A stretch of 64,000 nt of DNA from Globodera rostochiensis (lineage: Eukaryota; Nematoda; Chromadorea; Rhabditida; Heteroderidae), in the NCBI GenBank assembly GCA_018350325.1, contig JAEVLN010000001.1:299501-363500 (forward strand), written 5' to 3'. The notes beneath the pieces are model-generated. The model was not told the DNA's origin, made no database searches, and was given only the letters and a program-made list of their open reading frames with translations. Positions 31,052-42,123 of this stretch are shown here, piece after piece; position 1 is the first letter of the stretch; each line of letters begins with the position of its first letter. A program made the position numbers and the translations under genes.

Positions 31052-33611
31052 CTACTTCCGTTTCGACTCGTAATTCTCCACTAACATTCCCATGCCGTGC
31101 CCCCCAGCGGCACAAGCAGCGATCACAGCGAAGTTACCTCCTGCAATTAAAAAAGGGAAATTAATTTTACGCAATGCTCGATTTTTGCAATTAGCTAGTT
31201 TGGCTCGCTAATTTTTAAACTGACAAGAAATGCAAATAAAAGAATTTACTTAAAGTGAGTCGCTTTTAGTCGACCCCCTCCCCGCCTCTTTTTACGCACC
31301 TTCAGACTTCAAACGGTTCGCCGCGTGTGCCAACAATCGAACGCCGGTCGCCCCGAAGGGATGGCCCAAAGAGAGAGAACCGCCCCACAAATTCACTTTG
31401 TCCAACAGCAACAGCCCAAACTTTCCCTTGCGTTTCATGTGATTCTAAGCAAGCAGAATTCCATAAAGGTGTAAAACTCAAACTACAACCTGACAAAACC
31501 AATCGGAGTCGAGAGCCTTGAAATTGGCCAATACTTGACCAGCAAATGCTTCGTGTATTTCAAACACGTCGATGTCTTTGATGGACAAGCCAACCTCAAA
31601 GGGAAAAATTGTAACATTGTTAAGAATGAATTATTGTAACTACAAGAGATTTTTTTTCCAACCGCCCGGGCCCGTTGTATGGGCGTTTCTTGGAAATCAA
31701 ATAGAAACAAAATCAACAACCTTGTCAAGTAATTTTGGAATCACATAAGCAGGGCCGAGCAGCAGCTGATCCTTTGGATCCTGCGCAACGAATAAAGTTT
31801 CACGGATAAACACTTTTGGCTGGTAGCCCTTCTCGCGCGCAAATTCCTCCGAAGCGATCAAAGCGGCAGAGGCCCCGTCGGTGAGATAAGAGGAGTTTGC
31901 GGCAGTTACGCTTCCGTGGGGTTTGATAAAAGCCTTAAAGTCATCGTTTTCTTCTTTTTAATTCCAACATTAATTTGTCTAATTGTAAAACCGTCAACAA
32001 ACGGTCAAGGGCGTAGCCAGGGGGGGGCTGAGGGGGCTGCAGCCCCCCCCCCCCGAAATGAAATTTGTGAAAAAAAATCCATAGGGGGACCCTATTGTTT
32101 TGCAAAATTGTTCATTTATTTGACCAATTTTCTTTACAAATCGCTTTTAAAATCGTCAAAATTTTTCCCGGCGGCGCCTATCGGCACCGCCTCCCCCCCC
32201 CCCCGAAAAATTGCTTAAGAAAAATGCAATAAAACCCAAAATTGCACCCCTAAAAATCGATTTTTTTTTTCTTGACTCAGCCCCCCCTGAAAAAAAATCT
32301 TGGCTACGCCCTTGCAAACGGTTGTTTCTGGCAACATTAAAAGTAATTGTAAAATTACAGCTTTCAGTTTTGCCATCTGTTCCATGGTGGAAACGCGAAC
32401 TCCGTTGTCTTTTGCGACTGTCGTTCCTTTGTGTTTTCCCAACGGAACGAACATCGGAACCTGAAAGATATAAGCTTTTTTATATACCATTCCTTAAAAT
32501 TTCCGGATCAAAGAATTCTTATAATTTTTGATTTAATTACCACGTCCTCCAACTTGCCCTCTCTCGACGCTTTGTCGGCCAAAGTGTGCGATCGAATTGC
32601 AAATTCATCCTGTTCTCTGAAATGGGACGGTGTGTCAACATTTTTTATTGCACAACGGCACCGTCTGGACACACAAAAAGCGGCGGCCAATCTGTCCCCA
32701 GAGTTGCCCATCACTTCGCCGGTGGTGAATTCACTGACAGCCGGCAATTCAGGGGAAAACCAATTGGTTGCAACTGTCTTCAGATGCTTAAACTTGTCGC
32801 CAAAACTCTTAGCCTTCTGCAAATCAATCAGCGAAAGTCGGACCTAAATTATTTTTTCCCCGATGATTCTGAACCGACGTTTACCCACTTTTCTGTTGTA
32901 ACGGATAGGAAAATCAGAAAGTAATTCCACGCCTCCTGCGATGCCAGCCTTTAGATAACCATTGGCGATCATTTGACTGATGTTTTGGACGGAAACACCA
33001 GAAGAAATACAGGCGAGAGTGACCGTATTGCAGGGAATCTAAACGTGCAATTAACCAAAAATGTTAATAAGTGGCCCGTAGTATTTTGATAATTGAGTGA
33101 TCCAGGAATAATTTAATTTATCAAATGATATCATCGTGTCAATGGGTCAAAACATTAATGGGCCCTTAATTTACATTATTGTTTGAAAATTTCTCACAGA
33201 GTCGGGAAAACCAGCAGTGATTGCCGCCTCTCGCGCGATGTTGCTTGTTTTGCACTCTTGGACGACTTGACCACAAACAATGTGTCCAATGTCATCAAAT
33301 GATATTTTGGTCCGCTCCACCAATGCTTTATAATTCAAAAAGTTACAGTTCAAGTCATAAACTGATCCATTTAATTCTTTCAATTTACACTTTCAATAAA
33401 TACCTTTGAGCGCGTGTCTTTGAAGGTCAACAGCTAACAGCTCTCGAAAAGTGGTGTTGGATTGGAGAAAAGGTGTGCGCACCGCATCGAGGAGGACAAC
33501 ATTCGATCTTTTATTTGGTTGTGCTCCAACACCAGCAGCTTTTTGTTGAAGTGAAGCTGAAGCCAACGAAAAGCATCTCACGGATAAAGAATTGAAGTTG
33601 TTTTGCAGCAT
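31052..33611 (-). CDS. hadhb: Mitochondrial trifunctional enzyme beta subunit (3-ketoacyl-CoA thiolase)
   Basis: This enzyme carries out the last step of long-chain fatty-acid beta-oxidation, thiolytic cleavage of 3-ketoacyl-CoA, with the alpha subunit on the inner mitochondrial membrane. Exon 1 (33611-33404) has a presequence ([20 protein letters not shown]) and [14 protein letters not shown]. Exon 2 (33325-33198) has [20 protein letters not shown]. Next comes the nucleophile loop [11 protein letters not shown], then [52 protein letters not shown] with the catalytic His, [14 protein letters not shown], and [11 protein letters not shown] with the second catalytic Cys. It ends [13 protein letters not shown]. 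Length and motif order fit the family. The first acceptor (ttataaag|ca) ends in AAG. A 309-bp hAT-like element sits in the intron before FIKPHG. The presequence exon resembles that of the small gene at 2589. Confidence 0.93.
32006..32314. mobile_element. hAT-like non-autonomous element in HADHB intron
   Basis: It starts caagggcgtagccagg and ends tggctacgcccttg, a perfect inverted terminal repeat of at least 14 bp. The same 8 bases, caaacggt, lie immediately outside both ends (31998-32005 and 32315-32322). The interior has G and C runs, cggcgcctatcggcaccg at about 32171, and the phrase aaaaatgcaataaaa. It has 309 bp and no coding capacity. Confidence 0.9.
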
Positions 33612-33659
33612 TGTTTATTTTGAATTCCTATTTTTGAATGTCATATTATTTTTAGAGAC

Positions 33660-33925
33660 CAGGCCTGAATTTTTCGCCCAGGTCCAGTGGAGCCTCCAAA
33701 ACCCTAGATTTTCCAGGACCTGGATTTTTTCCAGGAAATCCAAATCCAGGCGTCCGTAAAACTCAGTTCCAGAATTCAGGTCCAGGCATAAAAATCCTGG
33801 ATTTCCTTGATTAAAAATACACCCCTAAAGATGGGGTTTCTAACAAATAGCAACAAACAGCAGTGGATTTTACCCAAAATTTGAAATTTTAGTCACAGAC
33901 CGCCAAATTTCTAAATATTTGAGAG
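33660..33925. repeat. Dispersed repeat with 'tccaggtcc' words
   Basis: Positions 33665-33925 match 47775-47985 in the same order: 'ccaggtccagg', 'ggcataaaaa', 'gattaaaaatac', 'caacaaacagcag', 'ctaaatattt'. Identity is moderate. Ends are not defined. It lies just outside the segmental duplication at one locus and just past its end at the other. Confidence 0.6.
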
Positions 33926-33929
33926 TTTG

Positions 33930-34635
33930 GAAAAATTTCACTATATGTGATTTTTGTAAAATCACTTAAAAAAACGTTTATAGGTTTTCTTAGGTGCTGA
34001 AAACGATAATCAATCAAAATTTTGGCGCGGAAAAGCATTTAAACCGGTTTTTGAACTGCCAAAAATGGACATTTTTGACCAAAATTTTGTATCTTCCCGT
34101 GGACCAATTGCAACAAATTTAATATCAACAGACAACTAACTGTTAACAAAAGCCAACTGTGCACGCACCCCCGACGGAGAAGGCAAGCCTAAAGCCTAAG
34201 CCTAACGCGCCCCCGAACCTAAGCCTAACGCGGCCCCGACGGAGGGTGGCGAATTAAGGGGTAGTCAAAAGGTGTGTATGCGCCCATAAGTAATTTGGTC
34301 AATAGCCGGTGTTTAATGGTACTGAAGTGTCTTTTTACACTGGGACTCAGTTGGCCGGCATCCAAATGGAGTCTGATCGAATTTCTTCACACCTAGATCG
34401 ATTTGTCTCGTCGAGAGCTGTCGAATGATATTAAATTTGTTGCAATTGGTCCACGGGAAGATACAAAATTTTGGTCAAAAATGTCCATTTTTGGCAATTT
34501 TTAAACGGTTCAAAAACCGGTTTAAATGCTTTTCCGCGCCAAAATTTTGATTGATCTATCGTTTTCAGCACCTAAGAAAACCTATAAACGTTTTTTAAGT
34601 GATTTTACAAAAATCACATATAGTGAAATTTTACC
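33930..34635. repeat. Long fold-back element, arms about 200 bp
   Basis: The left arm (33930-34130) and right arm (34432-34635) are reverse complements with few mismatches. Shared words are ttcactatatgtgatttttg, gttttcttaggtgctgaaaa, aaccggtttttgaac and gatacaaaattttggtc. The 300-bp centre holds degenerate telomere-like words (gcctaagcctaacg) at 34187-34232. A diverged copy of one arm is at 62190-62330. Confidence 0.85.
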
Positions 34636-35263
34636 GAGAGTTTATTTTGGATTTTAATAGCAAATCTCTTACAAAAAAAACAACAACAGCAACTTGCAAA
34701 AAAAAAAAAAATTCAATTGAGAAAGACAAATTTCTGTCACATCCTTTATTTCCTGCAGCCTGAGTTTAAAAAAAGTTATGGACTTTCAAAATTGCTGGCA
34801 TTGAAGTGAAATGTACCCTTTTATACACAATGGACACTGAGTCCCCAATGAAGCACTTCAGTCCAGGGCTCATAACTTGCTTCATGGCAGCTTCCCAACG
34901 AATTATTTGTCATATTCTTGCATTAGAGAAGCCGAAGGAGTTGTGATTTGGTCTGGAGTTGTGATGCAGCTGGGGTTTAACCCCTAAGGCTTTTGGTAAA
35001 TTTTCCTTTTGTAACTCTTTAATAAAAATGCAATAAAAATGAAATATGCTCCTAAATACGGGCCTGGCTTTGCCTAAGGAGCCTAGGACGAGCTGAGGCT
35101 TATACCTAAAGTTGAATTCCTATCTATGCTGTATACTTCGACTGACCAGCCGTCTTACTACCTTAATGAGATTCATTGTCCCCAAAACGTCGAAAAATAA
35201 TCTTTGGGCGCATTCTACGAATTTTTGATCCAATAATCAGACAAAAGCATTTAAAAACAAGCA

Positions 35264-37640
35264 TTATACTTCTAGGAATTCGGAAAGCACGTCGTAATCA
35301 TCTGCATCCAACCCAAGGGCTTGGTGTAACAGTGGTGGTCGGACAAGGTCACCAGGCTTGGCTCCCAAATGCACGACATGTTGTCCCAACTCCTGCACAA
35401 TTTCCTCAGCCAGTTGAACTTCGTTCTCGTCTGGTTCTGTCGTCTCGGAAAGTGTCTGAGGTGCGGTTTTGCTGAGACGATGGTGTTGCATGGAGGCCAG
35501 TTCCTTGAAACGGAGGAGCCCGTCGTCACACCAACCAAACACCGAATAAACGTCGAATACCTCAATCATTTTTCCAGTTTTGTGCAAACGATGTTCGGCA
35601 GGGAACGGACGTTCAAGCAACTAAAATCTATTCTACAAAAATACTGAAACATCTAGCACCTCTCCATTATTCGAATTCTCTAACATTGCGAGTGTTTTTG
35701 AATGTTCATTCTCAGTTAGATCCTAAAATATAAAATGTGAGTCGTTATCTATCATCAATAAATTACATTTAGCATTGATTCAACCAAGCTTGATGCCAAT
35801 GAACCAGAATTGGTGGCCATTTGTCGGAGTGCGCACGCATCCGCCACATTGTCTTTTAAACAAAGCCTTGTTGAGTGAGTGTTTTACACCTTACCTTTGT
35901 CGCCATAGCAGGAAAGGATCAAGTCGCTGTCACGGCTTGACATTGTTGCCCAAGTCATGTCGAAATGAGGCGCAAAGGAAGCGAAGGGTCCAGGGTTTGT
36001 GTACGAAATCAGATAATCAGAGCAAATCCGAGGAACGAACGGTGCACAAAGTCCGGGATTGCCTTTGTTCAACGGCTTGACGTGATCTCCCAATGTAATT
36101 TCCGTCGGCTCAGTAGCAGTCAAAACGTTAAGCGCGAGAGCGCCCTCTTTGTTGTCCAAATAAGCAATGTGGAAAGGCTTTCGTTTCGTCAGGCGTTCCT
36201 GCGTTAAAGTTTTCCAGTTCACTCGACAGCTAGAAATTAAAAACCCGGGCCCGTGATTCTTCCAAAATCACCCACTTTCGGGTCCCATCTTTAGAAAATA
36301 CTTCAAACCTTAATTTTGATTGGCGCTGAGCTCATAATTTCCTCCATTTTTTGATTGTCGCTAAAATTACGCAAGTTTGTTTTTTCCAAAATCATTATTT
36401 TTAATCAAAAGCGAAATCGTCTCGCCTCACAAATTCCAAGCACTTCTTCCGGTCATCTTCCTTCATGCCATTCTTTGATTGTTGTCTCTCCTGACCCCTC
36501 AATCGTATTCCAAGTTGTTCCTCAGTTAAGGCTTTTCCGAATGGCAGAGAATAGAAAAGAAACAAAAGGTATTTCTCCGAAAAGTAATACTTTTCCAAAA
36601 CGGCCAATTTTTGTGCAGCCAAATAATAAACGCTGCTAGGACCGTTGTACAACATTGCGTTGTCAGAAATCCGACCAATGTCAGATTTGAACTGCTCGAG
36701 GTTTGAATATATGTTACGTTCTATTTTCTCTTGAACGGTCGAAAAAGCCATTGGACATTCAACAATTGTCTTGTATCCCGGCGCTTCCAAGCTGAAATTA
36801 TAGAGAAGCAAGTAAACATTGCCAAATAGTTAACCAAATTTTTCAAAAATTTTTGCTTCCCATGAAAAATCACGGCTTTCCGCGGTAAAACTAAGTTCAT
36901 TATTAACCACCTACTACTCTTTTCGACAACCCCCTAAAATTACTTTCGGAACTCACTTACTCAGTTACCGGATGAGTAAAATACTGCTCGGGGTCTTTGG
37001 CCATAAACTTCCGAATTAAATTGTCACATAGCAATTGGAATGGAGTGAACGTGACGGGTGAAGGTTTTGACTGTTGTTGAGGTTCTTCGATTCCCAAATC
37101 ATTTGCGGGCGGAGGTGATGAAATTTCGTCTGCCCGAGCTTCTTCAGCATTATTACCGTCTTGCACCTCAATTGGACTTTAGTTCAACAACAGATCAAAT
37201 CGGTACTTCGTTCTTCTTCTCCGCCAAAAGCTTCTCCCTTCGTTCGGCCTTTCTCTTCGCCTTCAAGCCCTGACCAGTTAGACGAATTCGCCGCTTCTTC
37301 CTCTTCTGCCTTTTCCCCGAGGTCGCGCTTCCCTCGTCGTCGTCCAAATGTAATGGCTTCGCTTCCCCTTCAGTTTCATCCGCTGTTTTTGCCGTATCGC
37401 TTTCCTCGCAGCTGTATTCCTCTTCGATGGATGCTTCATGATTACGCTCCACTTTTACAAATGACTTTGCTGTAATTTTAATGTTACACCTGCTCGATAA
37501 AATATAAAAATTTTGGAACCTATGACATCGCGTGAAAGAGATGGTGGTGCGCCCAACAATCTGCGAATGTTGGAACTAGAGGTAGATGTAGATGCTTCGC
37601 GATCGCGACTCAACATATTGCTAAGAATTCCGATAGACAA
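35264..37640 (-). CDS. BRD7/BRD9-type bromodomain protein, copy 1
   Basis: BRD7 and BRD9 are acetyl-lysine-reading subunits of SWI/SNF remodellers (PBAF and ncBAF). Exon 1 (37640-37520) starts MSIGILSNMLSRDREAS. Exon 2 (from 37469) has an acidic part and a basic nuclear-localisation-like stretch KRQKRKKRRIRL. Next comes LCDNLIRKFMAKDPEQYFTH-PVT, joined to DLEAPGYKTIVECPMAFSTV and ISDNAMLYNGPSSVYYLAAQ. This is a full bromodomain with the conserved YN asparagine and the APGY and P-M motifs. Later exons carry FASFAPHFDMTWATMSSRDS-DLILSCYGD and NVADACALRQMATNSGSLAS, matching the DUF3512 region found after the bromodomain in BRD7/9. It ends DADDYDVLSEFLEV-stop at 35264. The acceptor before VQDGNN ends in GAG. 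BRD7 and BRD9 cannot be told apart here. Confidence 0.88.
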
Positions 37641-37696
37641 ATGTTTCTAGAAATTTGTATCTGCCATGGCCATGGCCATGGCCATGGGTTGTTAAT

Positions 37697-37816
37697 ATGA
37701 AAAATAGTGTAATTTTGGTGTTTCGCCAATTTTGTCTGCTGCTGCTGGAGTGGGCGGCGGTCAACTGCGTCTGGCCAACTGCTTCTCAGGAACGTTCAAT
37801 TGGATACCTTGAGTAA
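37697..37816 (+). CDS. Small hydrophobic ORF, copy 1 (39 aa)
   Basis: The frame reads MKNSVILVFRQFCLLLLEWA then AVNCVWPTASQERSIGYLE-stop, like a signal peptide with a short mature part. It lies 57 bp upstream of the divergent bromodomain gene, within the shared promoter side, and is retained without stops in copy 2 (47522) despite several base changes. It may be real or just unselected promoter DNA. Confidence 0.25.
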   Translation: MKNSVILVFRQFCLLLLEWAAVNCVWPTASQERSIGYLE

Positions 37817-38053
37817 AGCACAAATTTGACCCATAAATTGATTTTTGGGAAATTTTTTTTACAGATTTTATTGAGAAAATTCCCATTTCAAAAATAATAA
37901 AATATTAAACAGTTGTTATTTCTTTTGTCATCGCCTTTTGATTTTTGTTTCGTATTTTTACGCCAGATTGCTTTTATTGTACAGCAGTGATTTTTAGATA
38001 AATTTTACGGTGAGGTAAACATCTCGTTAATTCACATTGTTTAGAATAAAAGG

Positions 38054-39409
38054 ATGGATTGTTCGAATTGCACTCTTCTTAGAAGAAACATTGAGGAACA
38101 AAAATCACAAATTCTCCGATATGAGGCCAAGTTTAAAGGTAATTTAATAACCCCCCAATGTCCCAAAATACGTAATAAAATGCGCGGGATTGCGCTTTTA
38201 AAAATTTTATTCTCATGCCCTTTTATTTCAGATTTAATCAGCGCGTACAAAAGTCTGACGGATGCGAAGCAATCGTTTGAAGTTGCGCTGAGTTTGCTTT
38301 CATCTGATGAAGGAACTGTCAAAAAGAGCGGAGGGGGACAACCGAATGAGGACGGAGGAGAGAATGAGGAGGGAATTGCGCTTGGAACGCAGGGGGAGGG
38401 GGAGAAGGTGCCATTTGAGGGTTTTTGTGGCACTATCCATGCCAATATTCTCAGCTGTCCGTAGTCGAACAGATGGAGGCGCTAAAGCAGACGATTTCAA
38501 CTCTAACTTTGGTCAACAAACGCAAAGAGATGGAGTTCAAAAAGGACAGACGGTCGCTGGTGGTGGGTGGACTAACCGAGAATAATGGGCTAAGGAGAAA
38601 CGTGGACCAGGGGTAGGAAATTCTCCCCCCCCCCCAAAATGAAGGAAGAAAACCATAGGGGGGCTCTTGTTTTGCAACATTCGTAATTTTTTGACCAATT
38701 TTCTTAACAAATATAGTTAAATAACAAAAAAAAAAACTTCCCGATGGCACTTATCGGCACTAACCGGTCCGCTCCCATTACTAAAAAATGCACTAAAAAC
38801 GAAAAGCACTCTTTTTTCTTTAAGGAAGCGAAAGACGAGCTGTTAAAACGAAGCAATGATTTGGAGAAGCAGCTGAAACAGCAGAATAAGACCCAACACT
38901 TGGTGAATACAAAGAACATTTTGTTGGGGGAATTCTTTTTTAAGGAATACACGACGATCAATGCCGTGGACATTCCCTCCGGGTTTCAACGAAAAGGGAG
39001 TGTAACGCCAACACAACCATCTCAGCAGCAAAAAACTGATGAACACTCAGAAGACGAGGGGGAATTAACCCCGAGGCGTCCATCGCCCATTCCGACCAGT
39101 GAACGAGGGGATTTGGCTGATGCCGAAGGGAGAAGTGCCACAAATGCGGAGGAATGTTTTGCGAAGGCATTGGGGGAAGGACCTTTAAGGGACGGATCGG
39201 TGCAGAATGGACACACCGGGCGGCAAGAACAAAGCGTACAGTCCATCGAGGTGGAGGTGCACTCGCCTTTGGAATCCGTGCAGAATGCTTCACCGCAACA
39301 GCCACAACCTCCGAAACCGACCGGTCGACTCTACGCCAAAGCTGCGCAAACCGGCAAAGTGCCTAGGACTGTGGCCAAGAAAGAGCCCGAAATTGAGGTG
39401 GTTCAGTAA
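38054..39409 (+). CDS. gcc1: GCC1-like golgin (N-terminal coiled-coil type)
   Basis: GCC1/GCC88 is a trans-Golgi coiled-coil tether. Exon 1 gives MDCSNCTLLRRNIEEQKSQI then LRYEAKFK, and the next exon DLISAYKSLTDAKQSFEVAL. This pair matches the GCC1 N-terminus (ET-QKKQLLQYQARLKDVVRAYKSL pattern). A following exon has LSVVEQMEALKQTISTLTLV and NKRKEMEFKKDRRSL, and the next starts EAKDELLKRSNDLEKQLKQQ. The last part is low-complexity, acidic and Ser/Pro-rich, ending KKEPEIEVVQ-stop at 39409. At about 350 residues it is much shorter than human GCC1 (775), and I see no C-terminal GRIP domain, so it is truncated or only distantly related. Part of a hAT-like element fills the intron at about 38610-38815. 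The BRCT gene starts 88 bp downstream. Confidence 0.55.
38610..38815. mobile_element. Worn hAT-like element next to a splice acceptor
   Basis: The sequence has a C run, 'ccataggggg', 'accaattttcttaacaaat', a degenerate core (gatggcacttatcggcac) and 'aaaatgcactaaaaac', in the order seen in the complete copies. The golgin acceptor (tttaag|gaagcg, 38824) follows directly, so the upstream part of that acceptor region may come from the element. Confidence 0.55.
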
Positions 39410-39496
39410 TTTGTTTATTTATTTAACATAACCTCAATGTGCAAATATTTTTAGGGGGGTGAACTCGAACCGTTGTTTCCGGTTAACCGGACAAAT

Positions 39497-40819
39497 ATGC
39501 CAGAACAACAAAACACGCCGCCTCCGAGAGAGCCTCTGCCATTAAGCAGTGACAGTCTTTGCCTCGAGGAAGGATTGGCCAATCCAATCAGCGGAATTGT
39601 CGTCACATTCACTGGGTTGAGCAGGGACAAGCGGGCAAGTCCAATTCCCCCCCCCCTTCCCTCTATTAGTAACTCAAAAAAAGATTAATTACTCTTAGGA
39701 AAAAAGATTAATTACTCTTTTAGGTCTCTCTGAGCGAAAAGTTACGCAAAATGGGCGCGCAAACTTCGGCTGAAATGGATTCCGAAATCACTCATCTGAT
39801 TGCCGAGAAATGCGACCCAAATTCCGAAAAATATAAGGCATAGTTCTTACAAAAAACAAATTTTTAATCCCAACGCTTTTACAAATTAATGGAACGATTT
39901 TCTCCTCATTTTTTTGGTAGGCAAATGCCAATTTAAATTATTTTGACGGAAAAAATTTCCTTTCTGAGAATGAAAACAAACTTTTGAATTACAGAATCTG
40001 TGCTTTAACTAATAATCTTCAAATTAAGGAAGCCCGTCGCAGGAAATTGCCCGTGCTGTTACCTGCGTGGGTTTACACCGCTTCTGCGGGTGACGATTTG
40101 GGCACGCGCAGTGTTATCACTCCGGAGGAAATCGTTGGCACTTTCAAAACGCCGCTTTTCGCCGCATGCGTACATTTTTTGTTCGTTTTATTTAGAGAGT
40201 TGGAATTTTTTGAAGCTTGGAAAATTTTTTTTGAAGATTTTAACGGTGCTTGTTAAGAAAATAGGTCCAAATTACGAATTTAGCAAAACAAAATGGTCCC
40301 CTGTTGTTTTTTTAATGCCACAGTTTTTCCTTTTTTGCCAACTACAGGAAATAACCGTGTCCGGATTTCCCGGCACGGAGCGTGTAGACATTGGACGTCT
40401 TGTGGAATTGCACGGCGGGGTGTTCACCGGACAAATGAGTCGTTCTTCGTGCACCCATTTAATCGCTGCCAATAATTCGGGCGACAAATTCCGCCTGGCG
40501 CACGAATGGGGCACCGTTCGGGTGGTGACGAGCCGATGGCTTCGCAAATGCATTGAAACGGTCCGTCGTTCTTTTTTTTTTTGTTTCCTTTGAAGTTTTG
40601 TTGTTCTTTTAGGGCTATCGTTTGTCGGAAAGTAATTTTGCATTTCTCACTGACGACAAAGTTGGACAACGGCCGTTTTCTCCGGGTTGGTCGTGCCTGT
40701 CCCTGCCCACCAATCAGAAGGCCGACAACGCCACGAGGGCAGAGAAAATGGCATTGGCACCGGCAGCAAAGAAAATGAAAATGACACCGACCGCAAAGGG
40801 AAAATTGGCACGTGCCTAA
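39497..40819 (+). CDS. Short TopBP1-like protein with two BRCT domains
   Basis: TopBP1/Dpb11/MUS-101 scaffolds replication initiation and checkpoint signalling through BRCT repeats. Visible here: GIVVTFTGLSRDKR joined to VSLSEKLRKMGAQTSAEMDS and ITHLIAEKCDPNSEKYK, then EARRRKLPVLLPAWVYTA, VITPEEIVGTFKTPLFAAC, then EITVSGFPGTERVDIGRLVE, LHGGVFTGQMSRSSCTHLIA, EWGTVRVVTSRWLRKCIETG and YRLSESNFAF. This is the order of TopBP1 BRCT1-BRCT2. The protein then ends with a basic tail (KKMKMTPTAKGKLARA-stop at 40819), and aataaa follows at 40918. About 290 residues against roughly 1,500 in human, so it is a short relative, a truncation, or a lineage-specific gene. Two introns appear to use GC donors (cgg|gcaagt and aag|gcatag). 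Confidence 0.72.
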
Positions 40820-41137
40820 CATTGAGAATCCTTCACGTATCGATCTCATAATTTTCGGGTTTTATCTTTAGTCGATCGATTGTTTTAGGACACTTAGAAT
40901 TGTGACATTCTCATTTGAATAAAATTATATTTTATATATAATTGCTTTGATCGATGTCATTTTGTGTTGCATTTCTTGTCCGAGCAAGAACCAACCGACC
41001 GTGCACTACCCTAGTGTTCTTGTGTGCATAGTTGATATTAAGCATTGACAAAAATCCGAATTGTTGGACCGCATTCACTGCGTTTAGGCATAATTGTTGT
41101 TTTAATTTTTAAAAAGCCGTATTAAACTCGCTGCCCC
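40820..41137. other. 3' flank of the BRCT gene
   Basis: This stretch contains the polyadenylation signal aataaa at 40918-40923. The rest is AT-rich unique sequence without a recognisable gene. Confidence 0.5.
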
Positions 41138-41640
41138 ACATAATGTCAAAGCCACGAAATGTCAAAAAAAATAATAATTTTTTTTTAAAGTCGATAAAAA
41201 TTTTTTATTAAGGGTATTCCGGGGCGTAAAATCCGAATCTGACCTCCATTCATACCAATTTCGAACCCCTGACCCGAATTCGAACATTTTTTCGAAAAAT
41301 CAAAAATGTTCAGAAATCAATTTTGGTCTCAAAATCCTTCTCAAAAAGCATGAATTCGGGTCCGGGATTCAGAATTGGGCAAAATGAATGTTATATTCGT
41401 ATTCATGGATGGCCCAGAAAACCCCTAGAAAACCTGTTTTGAATTTTCGAAAAAATGTTCGAATTCGGGTGAGGGGTTCGAAATTGGTATGAATGGAGGT
41501 CAGATTCGGATTCTACGCCCCGGAATACCCCTAATAAAAAATTTTTATCGACTTTAAAAAAAATTTGTTTTTTTTGACATTTCGTGGTTTTTGGCTGAGT
41601 TGACATTTCGTGGCTTTGACATTATGTTGGCGCGCCGAAA
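41138..41640. repeat. Fold-back element, arms about 150-170 bp
   Basis: Left-arm words taatgtcaaagccacgaaat, attaagggtattccggggcg and tgacctccattcataccaat recur reversed at 41450-41630. A shorter, diverged single copy of the same sequence ('atactccgaatctggcctc', 'aaaaaatgttcgaat', 'gaccccgaaatacc') is at 42230-42356. Words 'ttcgaattcggg' also link it to the element at 60832. Confidence 0.8.
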
Positions 41641-41764
41641 ATCCTTCAACATAATTTTTGAATTTAGCGTTTGTTTTCTTTACTTTTCTTCACTTTTTTT
41701 CTCGTGTCAAAAACTTGGCTAAATGGTTATGCGGTAATAAATGCAAAAATGAAACGGTACACAT

Positions 41765-42123
41765 CACTTCAGTGCCGCACGCTTCAGTGCCAGCAATTCA
41801 AAGCCTATAACTTTTTTTAAACTCAACCAAATCAAACTTCAAGATGTCATTGGAAAGCTCTAAGCTTTTAAGCTATTGTTAAGCCAACGCTAATCAATTA
41901 AAAAATTCGTAAAAAAGTTAGCAATAAACTGATGAAAAGCCCTGATTTTGGGTGTTTTTCACGTTGAACTTCTTAAAAACGAATTGAACCGGCTTGGCTT
42001 TTTTTTGTACGATACTTCTCATTTAGAGCTTTCTAATGACATCTTGATTGTTTGATTTGGTTGAGTTTAAAAAAAGCTACAGCTTTTTTAAGTGCTGGCA
42101 CTGAAGTGTCCGGCACTGAAATG
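41765..42123. mobile_element. Non-autonomous element with about 31-bp inverted ends
   Basis: It starts cacttcagtgccgcacgc + ttcagtgccagca and ends as the reverse complement with about four mismatches (tgctggcactgaagtgtc + cggcactgaaatg). Further inside, 'caaccaaatcaaacttcaag' and 'gacatcttgattg' continue the inversion. No clear target duplication was seen. Confidence 0.7.

Larger units (their letters stand above)
34738..37947. repeat. Segmental duplication, copy 1 (partner 44157-47766)
   Basis: The two segments run in the same orientation with a constant offset of 9,419 over the first 2.9 kb. Every open frame of 60 residues or more in the two copies translates identically, and I see only single-base differences (for example ttggaac/ttagaac at 37570/46989). 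From the ccatgg run onward (37660) similarity drops to roughly 96%, and copy 2 carries an inserted element. The segment contains a whole bromodomain gene. Confidence 0.95.

Noticed and set aside
34190..34230. True interstitial telomere
   Set aside because: Only a few degenerate TTAGGC-like units lie within a repeat loop; kept as an observation, not called as a telomeric feature.
35176..37475. Plus-strand frames over the bromodomain genes (both copies)
   Set aside because: They are shadows of the minus-strand exons, which carry the bromodomain and splice signals.
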